From NCBI RefSeq assembly GCF_000340375.1, contig NZ_KB446649.1, positions 188,339 through 252,338 of the forward strand: a stretch of DNA of 64,000 bases, in the 5' to 3' direction. A program made the position numbers and the translations under genes. The notes under the pieces were generated by a model. The model was not told where the DNA came from. It saw only the letters and a list, made by a program, of their open reading frames with translations, and made no database searches. Source of the stretch: Eggerthia catenaformis OT 569 = DSM 20559 (lineage in GTDB: Bacteria > Bacillota_I > Bacilli_A > Erysipelotrichales > Coprobacillaceae). Below, in pieces: positions 10,537 to 19,737 of this stretch (the first letter of the stretch is position 1; each line of letters begins with the position of its first letter).

Positions 10537-12236
10537 TAATCTTCCTCCCTTAAAAGCCGGACAGCATGATCGTCGGTTAAGCTTTTAAACTGAACAAAAG
10601 AAATAAAAGCCAATACACATAAATAGATAACAACAGTTAAAACAAAAAGAATATTAGGAGATTTTAAATAAAAATGATAATAATCATAAAGAGGGTTTAA
10701 TATATTAATGGAATAAATACTCACAATACTGATTACCAAAGATAAGCCAATGATAATAATACCGATAACCATATTCTCTAAAACATGCATCATTCGTAAT
10801 TTTATCTTTGAAACCCCTAAGGACAAATAAAGAGCATAACTGTGAAGATGACGAATATACCTATCTTTAAAAACAATCATCAGCAGAAGGATAGAAACAG
10901 CTAGACTAACTGTCATGAATATTCCTGCAATCATCTTTCCTATTTTAATCAGATTCAGATAGCTTTCTTTTTCATTTTCAGCATCATTATTAATGATATA
11001 ATCTCTATACTGTTTTTTTACATCCCAATAGTTTCCTTCTACTTCATAAACTGACTGTGAATAGTATTGAGGATAGTTCTTAGTAAACGAAGGTGTTAAA
11101 TAAATTTCCTCTTTTGAAAAAAAGGATGCTTTCAATACTCCTGTTACTTTTAAATAAATAGGCTTATCTATTTCTATTTTTAATATATTAACAGGATGCT
11201 TTTTATAATAAGCAGCTGAAACTATACAGCAATCTGCTTCATTTCTGATTTTTCCTTTTGACAATTTTATATGATTTGTATTTTCCGGAAGAATGAATAT
11301 TTTTGCATCAGCTATAATAGATAAGCTATTAAAAGCAGCTCTTCCTTGAGAAAAAGAAAAAAACTTTCCATCTTTCCTTTCAATCTGGCTTATATTTTTT
11401 AACGGATGTGAACTAAAATTATCATCTATTGCCTGCTGCACTCCTTCTAATCCTGCATTCATCAGAAAAAAAGAAATCAAAATCAGACATTGAAAAAATA
11501 TTAGTGAAATGATATGCCGATAATCATGAATTACTTCTTTTAATATAATTGGAAAAAAGGATTGAGATGAATGAATGCTTCTTATCATCTCATGACCGGA
11601 TTCCCTCATTTTTTCTCCGATAAGTTTTCCTTCCTTCATTTCTACAAGAGTCTGACAGTATTTTTTTAAAAGTGAAGATGAATGAGAAACAATAATTACT
11701 AAGCTATGCTGTGACAACTCTTTTAATAAACTCATTACCTCATGACACTGCTTTTCATGTAAAGCACCTGTTGGCTCATCACATAAAATGATAGCGGACT
11801 TTTTTAACAATGCCCGAGCAATAGAAACTCTCTTTCTTTGTCCTATTGACAATTCATAAGGATACTTTTTTAATAAATGACTGATTTCTAATCGATCAAC
11901 TATTTTCTTAAATTCATTCTTATCAATCTTCAAATTATTAATTCGACAGGCAAGCTTAATATTCTCTCTAACATTTAAAGCATTTTGTAAATCATGATTC
12001 TGTAAAATAAAAGATATATGTTCTTTTAAAAATCTATGATCTATTCTTTTCCCCCAATAAGTAATTTGCCCTTCCTGCGGGCTTAGCAATCCGGCAATAA
12101 GATACAACAATGTCGTTTTTCCACATCCGCTTTTTCCTGTAATACCTATCATTCCAGTAGCAGGAAAAGAATAATTCATTTGCTCAATAATTTGAGACTC
12201 ATCATAGCTGAAACTGATATCTTCAATAACTAGCAT
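10536..12236 (-). CDS. ABC exporter ATP-binding/permease fusion, first of pair
   Basis: 566 residues with the same plan as its partner: Walker A GKSGCGKTT, signature LSIGQRKR, Walker B IILCDEPTGALH, the switch His in IVSHSS, one central transmembrane helix near 240, an extracytoplasmic domain and three helices near the end. Start chosen at 12236 after AAGGAGAAG. It starts back-to-back with the divergent radical SAM gene. Having an ATPase fused to each half, instead of a shared separate ATPase, is a less common but known arrangement. Confidence 0.9.
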   Translation of the reverse strand: MLVIEDISFSYDESQIIEQMNYSFPATGMIGITGKSGCGKTTLLYLIAGLLSPQEGQITYWGKRIDHRFLKEHISFILQNHDLQNALNVRENIKLACRINNLKIDKNEFKKIVDRLEISHLLKKYPYELSIGQRKRVSIARALLKKSAIILCDEPTGALHEKQCHEVMSLLKELSQHSLVIIVSHSSSLLKKYCQTLVEMKEGKLIGEKMRESGHEMIRSIHSSQSFFPIILKEVIHDYRHIISLIFFQCLILISFFLMNAGLEGVQQAIDDNFSSHPLKNISQIERKDGKFFSFSQGRAAFNSLSIIADAKIFILPENTNHIKLSKGKIRNEADCCIVSAAYYKKHPVNILKIEIDKPIYLKVTGVLKASFFSKEEIYLTPSFTKNYPQYYSQSVYEVEGNYWDVKKQYRDYIINNDAENEKESYLNLIKIGKMIAGIFMTVSLAVSILLLMIVFKDRYIRHLHSYALYLSLGVSKIKLRMMHVLENMVIGIIIIGLSLVISIVSIYSINILNPLYDYYHFYLKSPNILFVLTVVIYLCVLAFISFVQFKSLTDDHAVRLLREED

Positions 12237-12252
12237 AGACTTCTCCTTTTTG

Positions 12253-12259
12253 TTATAAT
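12253..12259 (+). promoter_or_regulatory. Candidate -10 box of the radical SAM gene
   Basis: TATAAT stands about 18 bases before the start of the divergent radical SAM gene, too close for a long leader. I see no clear -35. It lies in the 41-bp gap between divergent starts. Confidence 0.45.
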
Positions 12260-12277
12260 GGCAGCGAGGTGTTTTTC

Positions 12278-13210
12278 ATGAATCCATTCCCCTATTCACT
12301 CGACAACAAACGTTATCATACATACAATTACTTTTTAAAAATGAAATACCATACCAAAGTTGCTAAAGCATCATTAAATGCTGACTTTACCTGTCCTAAT
12401 AGAGATGGCAAGAAAGCTTATGGAGGATGTACATTTTGCTCTTCATTGGGATCAGGTGACTTTGCCGGCGATATCAATCAGTCTTTAATGGAACAATTTC
12501 AGTCACAGAAAGTCATGATATCAAATAAATGGCCTGATTGTAGGTTCATTGCTTACTTTCAGGCATTCACAAATACTTATGCTCCTCTAGATAGCTTAAA
12601 AAAGCGCTTTGAACCATTTGCAACTTTAGATGAAGTAGCCGGCATCGCAATCGCAACAAGAGCTGACTGTGTTACTGAAGAAATAGCTTCTTATCTGGAA
12701 GAACTAGATACCCGTAAAGATGTCTATGTTGAACTAGGGCTCCAGACTATTCATGATAAGACTGCTTCTCTTATTAACAGGCAGGAAACATTTGAAGAAT
12801 TCAAAAATGGACTTAACCTGCTTAGAAAACATCATTTACATGTCTGTGTTCACATTATCAATGGCCTACCCTATGAAACCATAAATATGATGGTAGAAAC
12901 CGCAAAAGAAATAGGAAAAATGGATATACAGGCTATTAAGATTCACTCCCTTTATTTAACTTATCATTCTGTCTTATACCAGCAATATCTAAAAAATCCC
13001 TTTCCTTTACTAACTAGAGATGATTATATTCATCTGATAGTGAAGCAACTGGAATATCTTCCTGCTCAGATTGTAATCGAACGATTAACAGGAGATGCTC
13101 CCGGCAATGATCTTTTTAAGCCGGAATGGTCTGGAAATAAAACAACAATCTTAAATGATATTGATAAATATATGGCTGCTCATCATATTATTCAAGGTGA
13201 TCTCTTATAG
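12278..13210 (+). CDS. Radical SAM protein, TIGR01212/YtqA family
   Basis: 310 residues from the ATG at 12278. The GTG at 12269 is rejected because it lies inside the Shine-Dalgarno GAGGTG. The cluster-binding motif sits in DFTCPNRDGKKAYGGCTFCS, with the wide spacing typical of the YtqA/YhcC family and not the usual CX3CX2C. LGLQTIHDKTASLINR and VCVHIINGLP are family blocks. The reaction is not firmly known; some relatives are linked to tRNA or small-molecule modification. It stands alone, with a shared terminator after it. Confidence 0.9.
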   Translation: MNPFPYSLDNKRYHTYNYFLKMKYHTKVAKASLNADFTCPNRDGKKAYGGCTFCSSLGSGDFAGDINQSLMEQFQSQKVMISNKWPDCRFIAYFQAFTNTYAPLDSLKKRFEPFATLDEVAGIAIATRADCVTEEIASYLEELDTRKDVYVELGLQTIHDKTASLINRQETFEEFKNGLNLLRKHHLHVCVHIINGLPYETINMMVETAKEIGKMDIQAIKIHSLYLTYHSVLYQQYLKNPFPLLTRDDYIHLIVKQLEYLPAQIVIERLTGDAPGNDLFKPEWSGNKTTILNDIDKYMAAHHIIQGDLL

Positions 13211-13261
13211 CCCTTATCTTTATATTCTCAGAATTTTATAAAATTACTCACATAAAAAGAA

Positions 13262-13284
13262 AAGTCACACATTTTGTGTGACTT
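13262..13284. terminator. Bidirectional terminator
   Basis: AAGTCACAC pairs perfectly with GTGTGACTT across a 5-nt loop, with T-rich flanks on both strands. It separates the radical SAM gene from the convergent hpf gene. Confidence 0.85.
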
Positions 13285-13290
13285 ATTTTC

Positions 13291-13821
13291 TTATTCAGTT
13301 TCGAGCAAGCCATAACCGCCATGAGTGCGTTTATAAACTACGCTTACTTTATTTGTTTCGACATCCTCATAAACAAAGAATGAATGTCCAATTAACTCCA
13401 TCTGCATAACTGCTTCTTCAAGATCCATTGGCTTAGGACTGATTGCTTTTGTCTTAACAACTTCATCTTCTTCTACTTCCGGCAGTTCACCAAGTGAAGC
13501 AACATTGAAGGCCAGCTTATTATCTTTGTTTTTTCTGCTTAGTCTTGTCTTGTTCTTTCTGATCTGTCTTTCCAGCTTGTCAATGATTAAATCAATTGCA
13601 TCATAGAGATCTTCATTTGTTTCTTCAGCTCTTAGTAAAACAAGCCTGGTAGGTATTGTGACTTCTATTTTCTGTCCATACGGATACGTCCTTACTAAGA
13701 CTTTAGCCTCAATCTCCTCTCCTGCAATTAAGTACTTATCAAGTTTTGAAAGCTTCTTTGTTACCTTTTCTTTAATAGAATCAGTAATCTCGATATTCTT
13801 TCCTCTTAAATTCACTTTCAT
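13291..13821 (-). CDS. hpf: Ribosome hibernation-promoting factor, long form
   Basis: Binds the 30S subunit and pairs ribosomes into inactive 100S dimers in stationary phase. The 176 residues show the N-terminal HPF/RaiA domain (MKVNLRGKNIEITDSIK through the YDAIDLIIDKLERQ helix), a linker, and the C-terminal dimerisation domain (KPMDLEEAVMQMELIGHSFFVY) that marks the long form. The start follows AGGAGGTG. It is monocistronic, with a terminator directly downstream. Confidence 0.96.
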   Translation of the reverse strand: MKVNLRGKNIEITDSIKEKVTKKLSKLDKYLIAGEEIEAKVLVRTYPYGQKIEVTIPTRLVLLRAEETNEDLYDAIDLIIDKLERQIRKNKTRLSRKNKDNKLAFNVASLGELPEVEEDEVVKTKAISPKPMDLEEAVMQMELIGHSFFVYEDVETNKVSVVYKRTHGGYGLLETE

Positions 13822-13899
13822 AAGTACACCTCCTTTATATGTATATTATACTACACTCTCATTCATTTGATAACTCTAATAAGTATTTTTATTAAAAAA

Positions 13900-13927
13900 G
13901 TTCCATAGAAAATAAATCCATGGAAAC
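13900..13927 (-). terminator. Terminator of the metK-GNAT operon
   Basis: GTTTCCAT and ATGGAAC arms around an AT loop, followed on the minus strand by TTTTTT, just past the GNAT stop codon. Confidence 0.75.
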
Positions 13928-13930
13928 ATC

Positions 13931-14473
13931 TTACTTCTTTTGTACTTTAAGCTGTGTTAATGCAGGTATATAGCCCATTTGAGATAAAGCAGACAAAATA
14001 CTTTTAAAAGATTGCACTTTTAAGTCTTTTCCTGTACACATAACCTGAAAATCCACTCCTTTAAAATGAGTTTCATAATGTGATAAATGAAAATGATTCT
14101 TAAGATAAAAACGTCTTCTTCTCATTCTTAATGATTCAAATGGTGTTTTATTATCTACTTTTTCCACCTCTAAAATAAGTTGCTTATCTTTAAATAACTC
14201 TTTATAAGTATTTAATACTTCACTTCCATAACCCTGACTTTGAAATTCCTTATCAAAAGCAAGATAAAATATAAATACAGCTTCTTCATCCACTGAGATA
14301 ACACTAAAGCCTATAGGACAATCCGCCACAATCTTATAAATATTTAATAGTCCTTTATCCTGAGCATCTAAAAATTCTTTTATTTCAAATCTTTCTTCTT
14401 CAGGAAAGAGAAGATTAACTTTCTCAAAGAAAGCTAAATCTTCTGCTGATGTTAACGTCTGTAAATGTATCAT
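13931..14473 (-). CDS. GNAT-family N-acetyltransferase
   Basis: 180 residues with the GNAT fold: EEAVFIFYLAFDKEFQSQGYGSEVL gives beta-4 and the acetyl-CoA pyrophosphate loop QSQGYG, in the middle of the protein. The acceptor is unknown. Its ATG overlaps the metK stop (ATGA), so it is the second gene of the SAM-riboswitch operon. That may hint at a methionine-related role, but coupling alone does not show it. Confidence 0.85.
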   Translation of the reverse strand: MIHLQTLTSAEDLAFFEKVNLLFPEEERFEIKEFLDAQDKGLLNIYKIVADCPIGFSVISVDEEAVFIFYLAFDKEFQSQGYGSEVLNTYKELFKDKQLILEVEKVDNKTPFESLRMRRRRFYLKNHFHLSHYETHFKGVDFQVMCTGKDLKVQSFKSILSALSQMGYIPALTQLKVQKK

Positions 14474-15618
14474 TTCAGATATTCCTTCAAAACATTAACT
14501 TTATCAAGATGCTCCCAAGGAACATCAATATCATCTCTGCCCATATGACCATATGCAGCTGTCTGTAGATAAATTGGCTTTCTTAAATCAAGGGTTTTTA
14601 TAATACCTGCAGGCGTTAAATCAAATTCATTCTTGATAGCCTGTAATATAATATCTTTAGAGACTTTCTCTGTTCCAAATGTTTCAATATAAATAGATGT
14701 AGGCTCTTTCATTCCTATTGCATAACTGGCTTGCAATTCACATCTGGAAGCAAGCTTAGCAGCAACCAGATTTTTAGCAATATATCTAAGCATATAAGCT
14801 GCACTTCTATCAACTTTAGTAGGATCCTTTCCAGAAAAGGCTCCACCGCCATGTCTTGCATATCCGCCATAAGTATCAACAATAATCTTACGTCCCGTCA
14901 AACCTGTATCACCATGAGGTCCGCCTATCACAAAACGTCCAGTCGGATTAATAAGAACACAAAAATCAGTATTCATACCAAATTCTTCAGCTGTTTTTTT
15001 CATGATTTCTTCTCTAATATAATTTTTAAATTCTGTTTCATTAAAATCAGGATCATGCTGAATAGACATTAAAATCGTATCAATGTAAGGGTGTTTGGGA
15101 TCACTATAATCAACAGTTACCTGTGATTTCATATCAGGTCTTGCCCATTTAAATTCACCACAATGTCTCTTCTCACTGGCTCTTCTTACCAGTTCATGAG
15201 CCATATCAATGGGAAGAGGCATATAATTCTTAGTTTCATTAGAAGCATAGCCAAACATAATTCCCTGATCTCCTGCGCCGCCAGCTTCATTATTAGTCCC
15301 CATTGCAATATCAGGAGATTGAGTATCCATAACAATCTTAATTTCACAATGATTACAGTCAATACCTAAATCATTATGGATATAACCAATTTGTCTTAAA
15401 ACATCTCTGGCTGTCTTTTCATAATCAACTTGTGCTGTCGTTGTAATCTCTCCACCAATAACAACCAAATTTGTAGTTGCGAAAACCTCACAGGCAACAC
15501 GTGAGTTAGGATCTTGGGCAAGACAAGCGTCCAAGATAGCATCACTAATTTGATCACAGACTTTGTCTGGATGCCCTTCAGATACTGATTCTGAAGTAAA
15601 TAAAATTTTATTTTTCAT
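14470..15618 (-). CDS. metK: S-adenosylmethionine synthetase
   Basis: Makes SAM from methionine and ATP. From the ATG at 15618 there are 382 residues with the hallmark blocks SESVSEGHPDKVCDQISDA, GAGDQGIMFGYA and the P-loop-like GGGAFSGKDPTKVDRS. The start at 15618 is preceded by GAGGAGAAAG; the longer frame to 15654 would begin inside the terminator hairpin of the riboswitch and is rejected. Controlled by the SAM-I leader upstream. Confidence 0.98.
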   Translation of the reverse strand: MKNKILFTSESVSEGHPDKVCDQISDAILDACLAQDPNSRVACEVFATTNLVVIGGEITTTAQVDYEKTARDVLRQIGYIHNDLGIDCNHCEIKIVMDTQSPDIAMGTNNEAGGAGDQGIMFGYASNETKNYMPLPIDMAHELVRRASEKRHCGEFKWARPDMKSQVTVDYSDPKHPYIDTILMSIQHDPDFNETEFKNYIREEIMKKTAEEFGMNTDFCVLINPTGRFVIGGPHGDTGLTGRKIIVDTYGGYARHGGGAFSGKDPTKVDRSAAYMLRYIAKNLVAAKLASRCELQASYAIGMKEPTSIYIETFGTEKVSKDIILQAIKNEFDLTPAGIIKTLDLRKPIYLQTAAYGHMGRDDIDVPWEHLDKVNVLKEYLK

Positions 15619-15640
15619 TTCTTTCTCCTCTTTTCCAACA

Positions 15641-15676
15641 AAAAAAGCTTTCAAGAGGAAAGCCTAGCTTCCTCTT
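15641..15676 (-). terminator. Expression-platform terminator of the SAM-I riboswitch
   Basis: AAGAGGAA and TTCCTCTT form an 8-bp stem around GCTAGGC, with a T-run within 5-12 bases. Its 5' arm overlaps the 3' side of aptamer helix P1, as expected for a SAM-off switch. Confidence 0.85.
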
Positions 15677-15771
15677 ATTGTTCAGATAAATCTGCTTGGT
15701 TCAGGCACCTTCTTCTATGAGGGTTGCCACCACTTTAAAACGGTCCGCACCTTTGTGGTTCTTAATAAGAG
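15672..15771 (-). promoter_or_regulatory. SAM-I (S-box) riboswitch aptamer
   Basis: P1 is CTCTTATT/AATAAGAG, closing a 100-nt element. Inside are the GGTGCGGACCG region, GTGGCAACCCTC and GGTGCC of P3, and CCAAGCAG-TTT-CTGAAC of P4, the S-box core pattern on the minus strand. It precedes metK, the classic target. Confidence 0.92.
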
Positions 15772-15814
15772 CTTTTTTTATTTAATTTTTTATAATATAC
15801 CACAGTCTGTACAA

Positions 15815-16051
15815 TTATACAACTCGTACTTCTACAACACCGGGAACTTCTTCCAACATAATCTGTTCAACACCATCTTTAATAGTAACGTCAACCAGTC
15901 CACATCCCTGACATGCACCAAAAAGCTGTACATAAACAACTCCATCCTGAAGCATCACAAACTCTATATCTCCACCGTCTCTTTGTAAATAAGGTCTTAT
16001 CTTACTGATAACTGTACGAGCCTGATCTTCCATACTAACTAAATTATCCAT
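15815..16051 (-). CDS. NifU-like (Nfu) iron-sulfur scaffold protein
   Basis: 78 residues forming a single NifU C-terminal domain: RPYLQRDGGDIEFV and the cluster-binding C-x2-C in GACQGCGLVDVTIKDGVE. It probably carries or transfers a 4Fe-4S cluster, of use to the many radical SAM proteins here. The ATG at 16051 is used, with AGAGGTGAAG as ribosome site; the upstream GTG at 16060 lies inside that site. It stands alone between metK and the LPXTG remnant. Confidence 0.93.
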   Translation of the reverse strand: MDNLVSMEDQARTVISKIRPYLQRDGGDIEFVMLQDGVVYVQLFGACQGCGLVDVTIKDGVEQIMLEEVPGVVEVRVV

Positions 16052-16129
16052 CAGCTTCACCTCTTAGACTATTATAGCACATTGATAAAAAAGTAAAAGC
16101 AATATGCTATAACAGCTTCTTGAATAAAA

Positions 16130-16166
16130 AGGAGGACTTCTTCACTTTGGCGTAAAATATCCTCCT
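16130..16166 (-). terminator. Terminator of the LPXTG gene remnant
   Basis: AGGAGGA and TCCTCCT arms flank a 23-nt loop, followed on the minus strand by TTTTTATT, 70 bases after the stop of the Cna-B gene. Confidence 0.7.
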
Positions 16167-16237
16167 GATACATAATATATATTTAATTATTATTTTTCAT
16201 CAAATAAAAGATTATAAAAATGCTTATTGACAAATTT

Positions 16238-17287
16238 CTATCCGCAATCCCCGTTTCTTTTCTTTTTTCTTCTCAATATTTCAAGTAATACCATTATAGA
16301 AACTGATAATCCTATCAGATTAGGATATAAGCTCAGATTTAATCTGTCCCCTGTTTTTGGTAAATCTTTTTGTGGCTTTACAGGCGGTGTTTTCGGTATC
16401 CTTACATTAGTAACTATAAAGCCTTCTTTTACATTTCCTGTAACAGTACTTGTATATCCATTTGCAATATCCTTTTCCTTGATTGTATATTCAATCTTTT
16501 TGCCTGCCTTATATTCATCAAGGTATGTAAAACTTCCTGTCCAGTTGTTTGCTTTTGTCAAAGTTATTGTCTTTCCTGTTTCTTTTCCATCAGCCAGCAG
16601 TTTGATTATTACTGTCTCAGGTCTTTTTCCATCTTGATTATTCTTATCTTTCCAAGCCTTGGTTACCTGCACACTTGTTTTTCCAGGTGTATAAGAATTT
16701 TTGAGATTAAATCCTTTTACTTCTGTTTGATAGCCTTCTACCTTTTCCTCTGTAATCGTATAATTTATTTCTTCTCCGTTTTCCCACTTGTCAAGATTTT
16801 CAAATTTCCATTTCCAGCCGTCAATTTTTGTAACTTTCTTTGTTTCTATTTTCTTACCATTCTTTAACAAATTAATTGTAATTTCATTAGGACGTTTTCC
16901 ATCTTGGTTACCTTTATCATCCCAAGTTTTTGATCCTTCAACCGATACCTTTTCAGGTTTAATATACCTGTTTGTGACTACGAATCCCTCATCAGAATTT
17001 CCGGTAATTGTTGTATCATATCCTTCTATAGGTGCTTCTTTTATATAGTATTTATACTCATATTTAGTGACATATTCATTATTGATTTCTATTTCATCCT
17101 CATAAATATAATATTTATCTAAGCCTTTAAAAATGTGTTTCCAGCCATTTTTATTAGATAATCTGACCGTCTTTACAAGTTCAGTCTTTGTAATAATATC
17201 TCCATCCTCATTCTCATCTTTATATTCTCTATATAACATAATTTGGACAGAATCACTTTTTTTACTAACCCATTTCTTACTTATTGC
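16238..17287 (-). pseudogene. Truncated LPXTG surface protein with Cna-B repeats
   Basis: The C-terminal part of a sortase-anchored adhesin or pilin-like protein. It shows about three Cna-B domains of around 90 residues: the first incomplete, the second and third near-identical in plan (KTWDDKGNQDGKRPNEI and KAWKDKNNQDGKRPETV), each ending in a TN motif with the Lys/Asn/Glu set for isopeptide bonds. Then come LPKTG, a hydrophobic helix and an RRKKKKR tail. No signal peptide exists: the frame begins at 17287 after a stop, and a Cna-B-like piece (SKKWVSKKSDSVQIMLYRE) runs upstream of the first Met at 17239. I infer a deletion removed the N-terminus against the amidase gene. Confidence 0.85.
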
Positions 17288-17331
17288 TTATCTCTCTTAT
17301 AGTAAGAAGAAAATATCTTAATATATTATCT

Positions 17332-17943
17332 CTAAAATAAATGATAGTCTTTTAATCTTCCCTTAAATTTCTTCCATTCCAAAGGATTCTTGACAAAATA
17401 AAGCGGACAAAGTTTACCTGTTACATCATAATGTCTAATAACCTGATTCACTTTTAAGTGATATGTATTAATGAGTGACTGAACCAATTTAACTAATGAC
17501 TGGTAAGTAGCATTTGTGAAATGACCATCACGAGATGGATGACAGCATTCAATAGAAATAGTATCTTTATTTCTGTGGTTTGAAGCATAAGACCATTCAT
17601 TTAAAGGAAGACATTGAATAATTTCACCTTTAATACCAATCACAAAATGAGAAGAAGCATATGTAATATGTGTACTTTTCAGATTCTCAAAATAATCTCT
17701 ATTATTCTTTGCTGATGCACCGGGATTAGCTGTATAGTGAACAACTATTCCTTCAACTCTTCTTAAAGGCTTCCCTGATCTTGAATAAGGATTTTTAGTA
17801 AGAGGCTGATAAGAAATATTTAAGTCTTCAGCACTATATTTTGTAATAGTATTATTCACCGGCCTTATCAAATAATAATAAATTCCACTTCCTGCTAAAA
17901 CAATTACTGCTATAAAAATAATTACTTTTTTTAATTTTTTCAT
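17332..17943 (-). CDS. Membrane-anchored N-acetylmuramoyl-L-alanine amidase (amidase_2/PGRP fold)
   Basis: Cleaves the sugar-peptide bond of peptidoglycan. The 203 residues begin with a Lys-rich N-terminus and one hydrophobic helix, so the enzyme is probably held outside the membrane. The amidase_2 domain shows EGIVVHYTANPG (first zinc His), SSHFVIGIKGEIIQCLP and IRHYDVTGKLCP (second His and zinc Cys). The ATG at 17943 follows GGTGATT; the GTG at 17955 overlaps that site. Its stop lies 45 bp from the truncated adhesin. Confidence 0.92.
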   Translation of the reverse strand: MKKLKKVIIFIAVIVLAGSGIYYYLIRPVNNTITKYSAEDLNISYQPLTKNPYSRSGKPLRRVEGIVVHYTANPGASAKNNRDYFENLKSTHITYASSHFVIGIKGEIIQCLPLNEWSYASNHRNKDTISIECCHPSRDGHFTNATYQSLVKLVQSLINTYHLKVNQVIRHYDVTGKLCPLYFVKNPLEWKKFKGRLKDYHLF

Positions 17944-18012
17944 TTTAATCACCAAATTTACTATAACACATTCTGATTTTTTTGAAAAATCATAGTATAT
18001 AGTAATGATTTA

Positions 18013-18021
18013 TGCTATAAT
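18013..18021 (+). promoter_or_regulatory. Extended -10 promoter element of the S1-pgi operon
   Basis: TGCTATAAT is a good extended -10, about 22 bases before the start codon, with GGAGGG between. The -35 is not clear. Confidence 0.55.
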
Positions 18022-18043
18022 TGGGGCGATTGGAGGGTAGTAA

Positions 18044-18427
18044 ATGGACTATCAGCAAATTCATGCAGGTGACATCATATCCGTCACAATCACTGGAATT
18101 CAGCCTTATGGAGCATTTGCATTACTGAATGATCATTCAAGCGGTCTTATTCATATTTCAGAAATATCTGATCGATTTGTTGCTGATGTAAATAATTTTG
18201 TTACAGTAGGCGAAACTGTTCATGTTAAAGTATTAGATATAGATAAGGATACCGGACAGGCAAAACTATCTTTAAAAGCACTGAACAGATACAATAAGCG
18301 TCGTTTTAAAAGACATATTTCTTTTAAGCGTGCACCCATCAAAGAGACTCCTAAAGGTTTTCAGTCATTAGAAACAATATTGCCTCAATGGATCGAAAGA
18401 GGCATTAATAAGGAGGAAGACATATGA
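18044..18427 (+). CDS. S1 RNA-binding domain protein (CvfD/YugI-like)
   Basis: 127 residues. Residues 5-80 form one S1 domain ([20 protein letters not shown], then [11 protein letters not shown] and [20 protein letters not shown]), followed by a basic tail ([13 protein letters not shown]). Such small S1 proteins act in stress tolerance and translation. It overlaps pgi by 4 bp (ATGA), so they share an operon; S1 proteins next to pgi are common in Firmicutes. Confidence 0.9.
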   Translation: MDYQQIHAGDIISVTITGIQPYGAFALLNDHSSGLIHISEISDRFVADVNNFVTVGETVHVKVLDIDKDTGQAKLSLKALNRYNKRRFKRHISFKRAPIKETPKGFQSLETILPQWIERGINKEEDI

Positions 18428-19704
18428 TCCAATTAGATTTAACTCAGGCTAAATTATCAGAAGATCTTGCTTCATACAAAGACAAGGTCCAGGAAATTCA
18501 CAACATGATTCACAATAAGACTGGAGCTGGCAGTGACTTCTTAGGATGGGTCAATTTACCTACAGACTATGATAAAGAAGAAGCCTTGAGAATCAAAAAG
18601 AAAGCAAAAGAATTATCAGAAGAAATTGATGTGTTGTTGGTATGTGGCATTGGCGGAAGCTATTTAGGAGCAAGAGCGGCAATTGAAGCTATTAACGGCT
18701 TATATCCGGCTAGTAATAAAGAGATTATTTATATCGGAAATACTTTCTCTTCTACATATCTTGCTCAAATTAAAGATTATGTTAAAGATAAAGAATTTGG
18801 TATTAATGTTATTTCAAAAAGCGGTACCACTACTGAAACATCAGTAGCATTTCGTATCTTTAAAACATTACTTGAAGAAATAAAAGGAAAAGAAACTGCC
18901 TCAAAAAGAATTGTTGCAACAACCGATGCTCATAAAGGTGCATTAAAAACTCTAGCTGATCAGGAAGGCTATGAAGAATTTGTAGTACCTGATGATATTG
19001 GCGGACGTTATTCAGTATTAACAGCTGTAGGACTATTCCCTATTGCTTTTGCAGGCATTGATATTGATGCTATGATGACTGGTGCTAAAAAAGCACAGGA
19101 TCAGTATAATGATGCTAATATTGAAACAAATGATGCTTATAAATATGGTGTTGCCAGACAGATTCTCCATAAAGATGGCTATAGTACAGAAATGTTTGTT
19201 ACTTATGAATTACAGCTTCAGCAAACTGCTGAATGGTGGAAACAGCTATTCGGTGAATCAGAAGGCAAAGAAAATAAAGGTATTTTCCCTGCTTCCGGAA
19301 CTTTCTCAACAGATCTTCATTCATTAGGTCAATTTATTCAGGAAGGATCTAAAATACTTTATGAAACAGTTCTTAAAGTTAAAAAACCGGCTTTAGACTT
19401 AGATATTCCTAGTGATAAAGATAATCTTGACGGATTAAACTATCTTGCCGGTAAAACTGTAGATTATGTTAATAAAAAGGCATTAGAAGGTACAGTAGAT
19501 GCTCATGCTAATGCAGGAAATGTTCCTAACATTCAGATTACTATTGATAAGATGGATGCTGAAAGCTTTGGATTTATGGTTTACTTCTTTGAGAAAGCAT
19601 GTGCTTTAAGTGTTTACTTATTAGGCGTTAATCCATTTAATCAGCCGGGGGTTGAAGTTTATAAAAAGAATATGTTTAAATTGCTTGGCAAACCGGGTTA
19701 TTAA
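18424..19704 (+). CDS. pgi: Glucose-6-phosphate isomerase
   Basis: Interconverts glucose-6-phosphate and fructose-6-phosphate in glycolysis. The 426 residues match the short bacterial PGI type. Visible blocks are [32 protein letters not shown] (phosphate-binding loop), [14 protein letters not shown], the catalytic Glu region around [17 protein letters not shown], and the C-terminal Lys region [13 protein letters not shown]. The ATG overlaps the upstream S1-protein stop and has AAGGAGGA before it. A strong terminator follows. Confidence 0.97.
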   Translation: MIQLDLTQAKLSEDLASYKDKVQEIHNMIHNKTGAGSDFLGWVNLPTDYDKEEALRIKKKAKELSEEIDVLLVCGIGGSYLGARAAIEAINGLYPASNKEIIYIGNTFSSTYLAQIKDYVKDKEFGINVISKSGTTTETSVAFRIFKTLLEEIKGKETASKRIVATTDAHKGALKTLADQEGYEEFVVPDDIGGRYSVLTAVGLFPIAFAGIDIDAMMTGAKKAQDQYNDANIETNDAYKYGVARQILHKDGYSTEMFVTYELQLQQTAEWWKQLFGESEGKENKGIFPASGTFSTDLHSLGQFIQEGSKILYETVLKVKKPALDLDIPSDKDNLDGLNYLAGKTVDYVNKKALEGTVDAHANAGNVPNIQITIDKMDAESFGFMVYFFEKACALSVYLLGVNPFNQPGVEVYKKNMFKLLGKPGY

Positions 19705-19707
19705 AAA

Positions 19708-19733
19708 ACGCTATCTCTTAAATGAGATAGTGT
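19708..19733. terminator. Bidirectional terminator after pgi
   Basis: ACGCTATCTC pairs with GAGATAGTGT (one G-T pair) around a 6-nt loop; the A-run before and T-run after let it serve pgi and the convergent YitT gene. Confidence 0.88.
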
Positions 19734-19737
19734 TTTT

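Noticed and set aside
14731-15369. Plus-strand frames of 113 and 68 aa over metK
   Set aside because: They are antisense to a strongly conserved gene, without ribosome sites.
16370-16867. 165-aa Cys/Phe-rich plus-strand frame
   Set aside because: It is the shadow of the Cna-B repeats; no start site.
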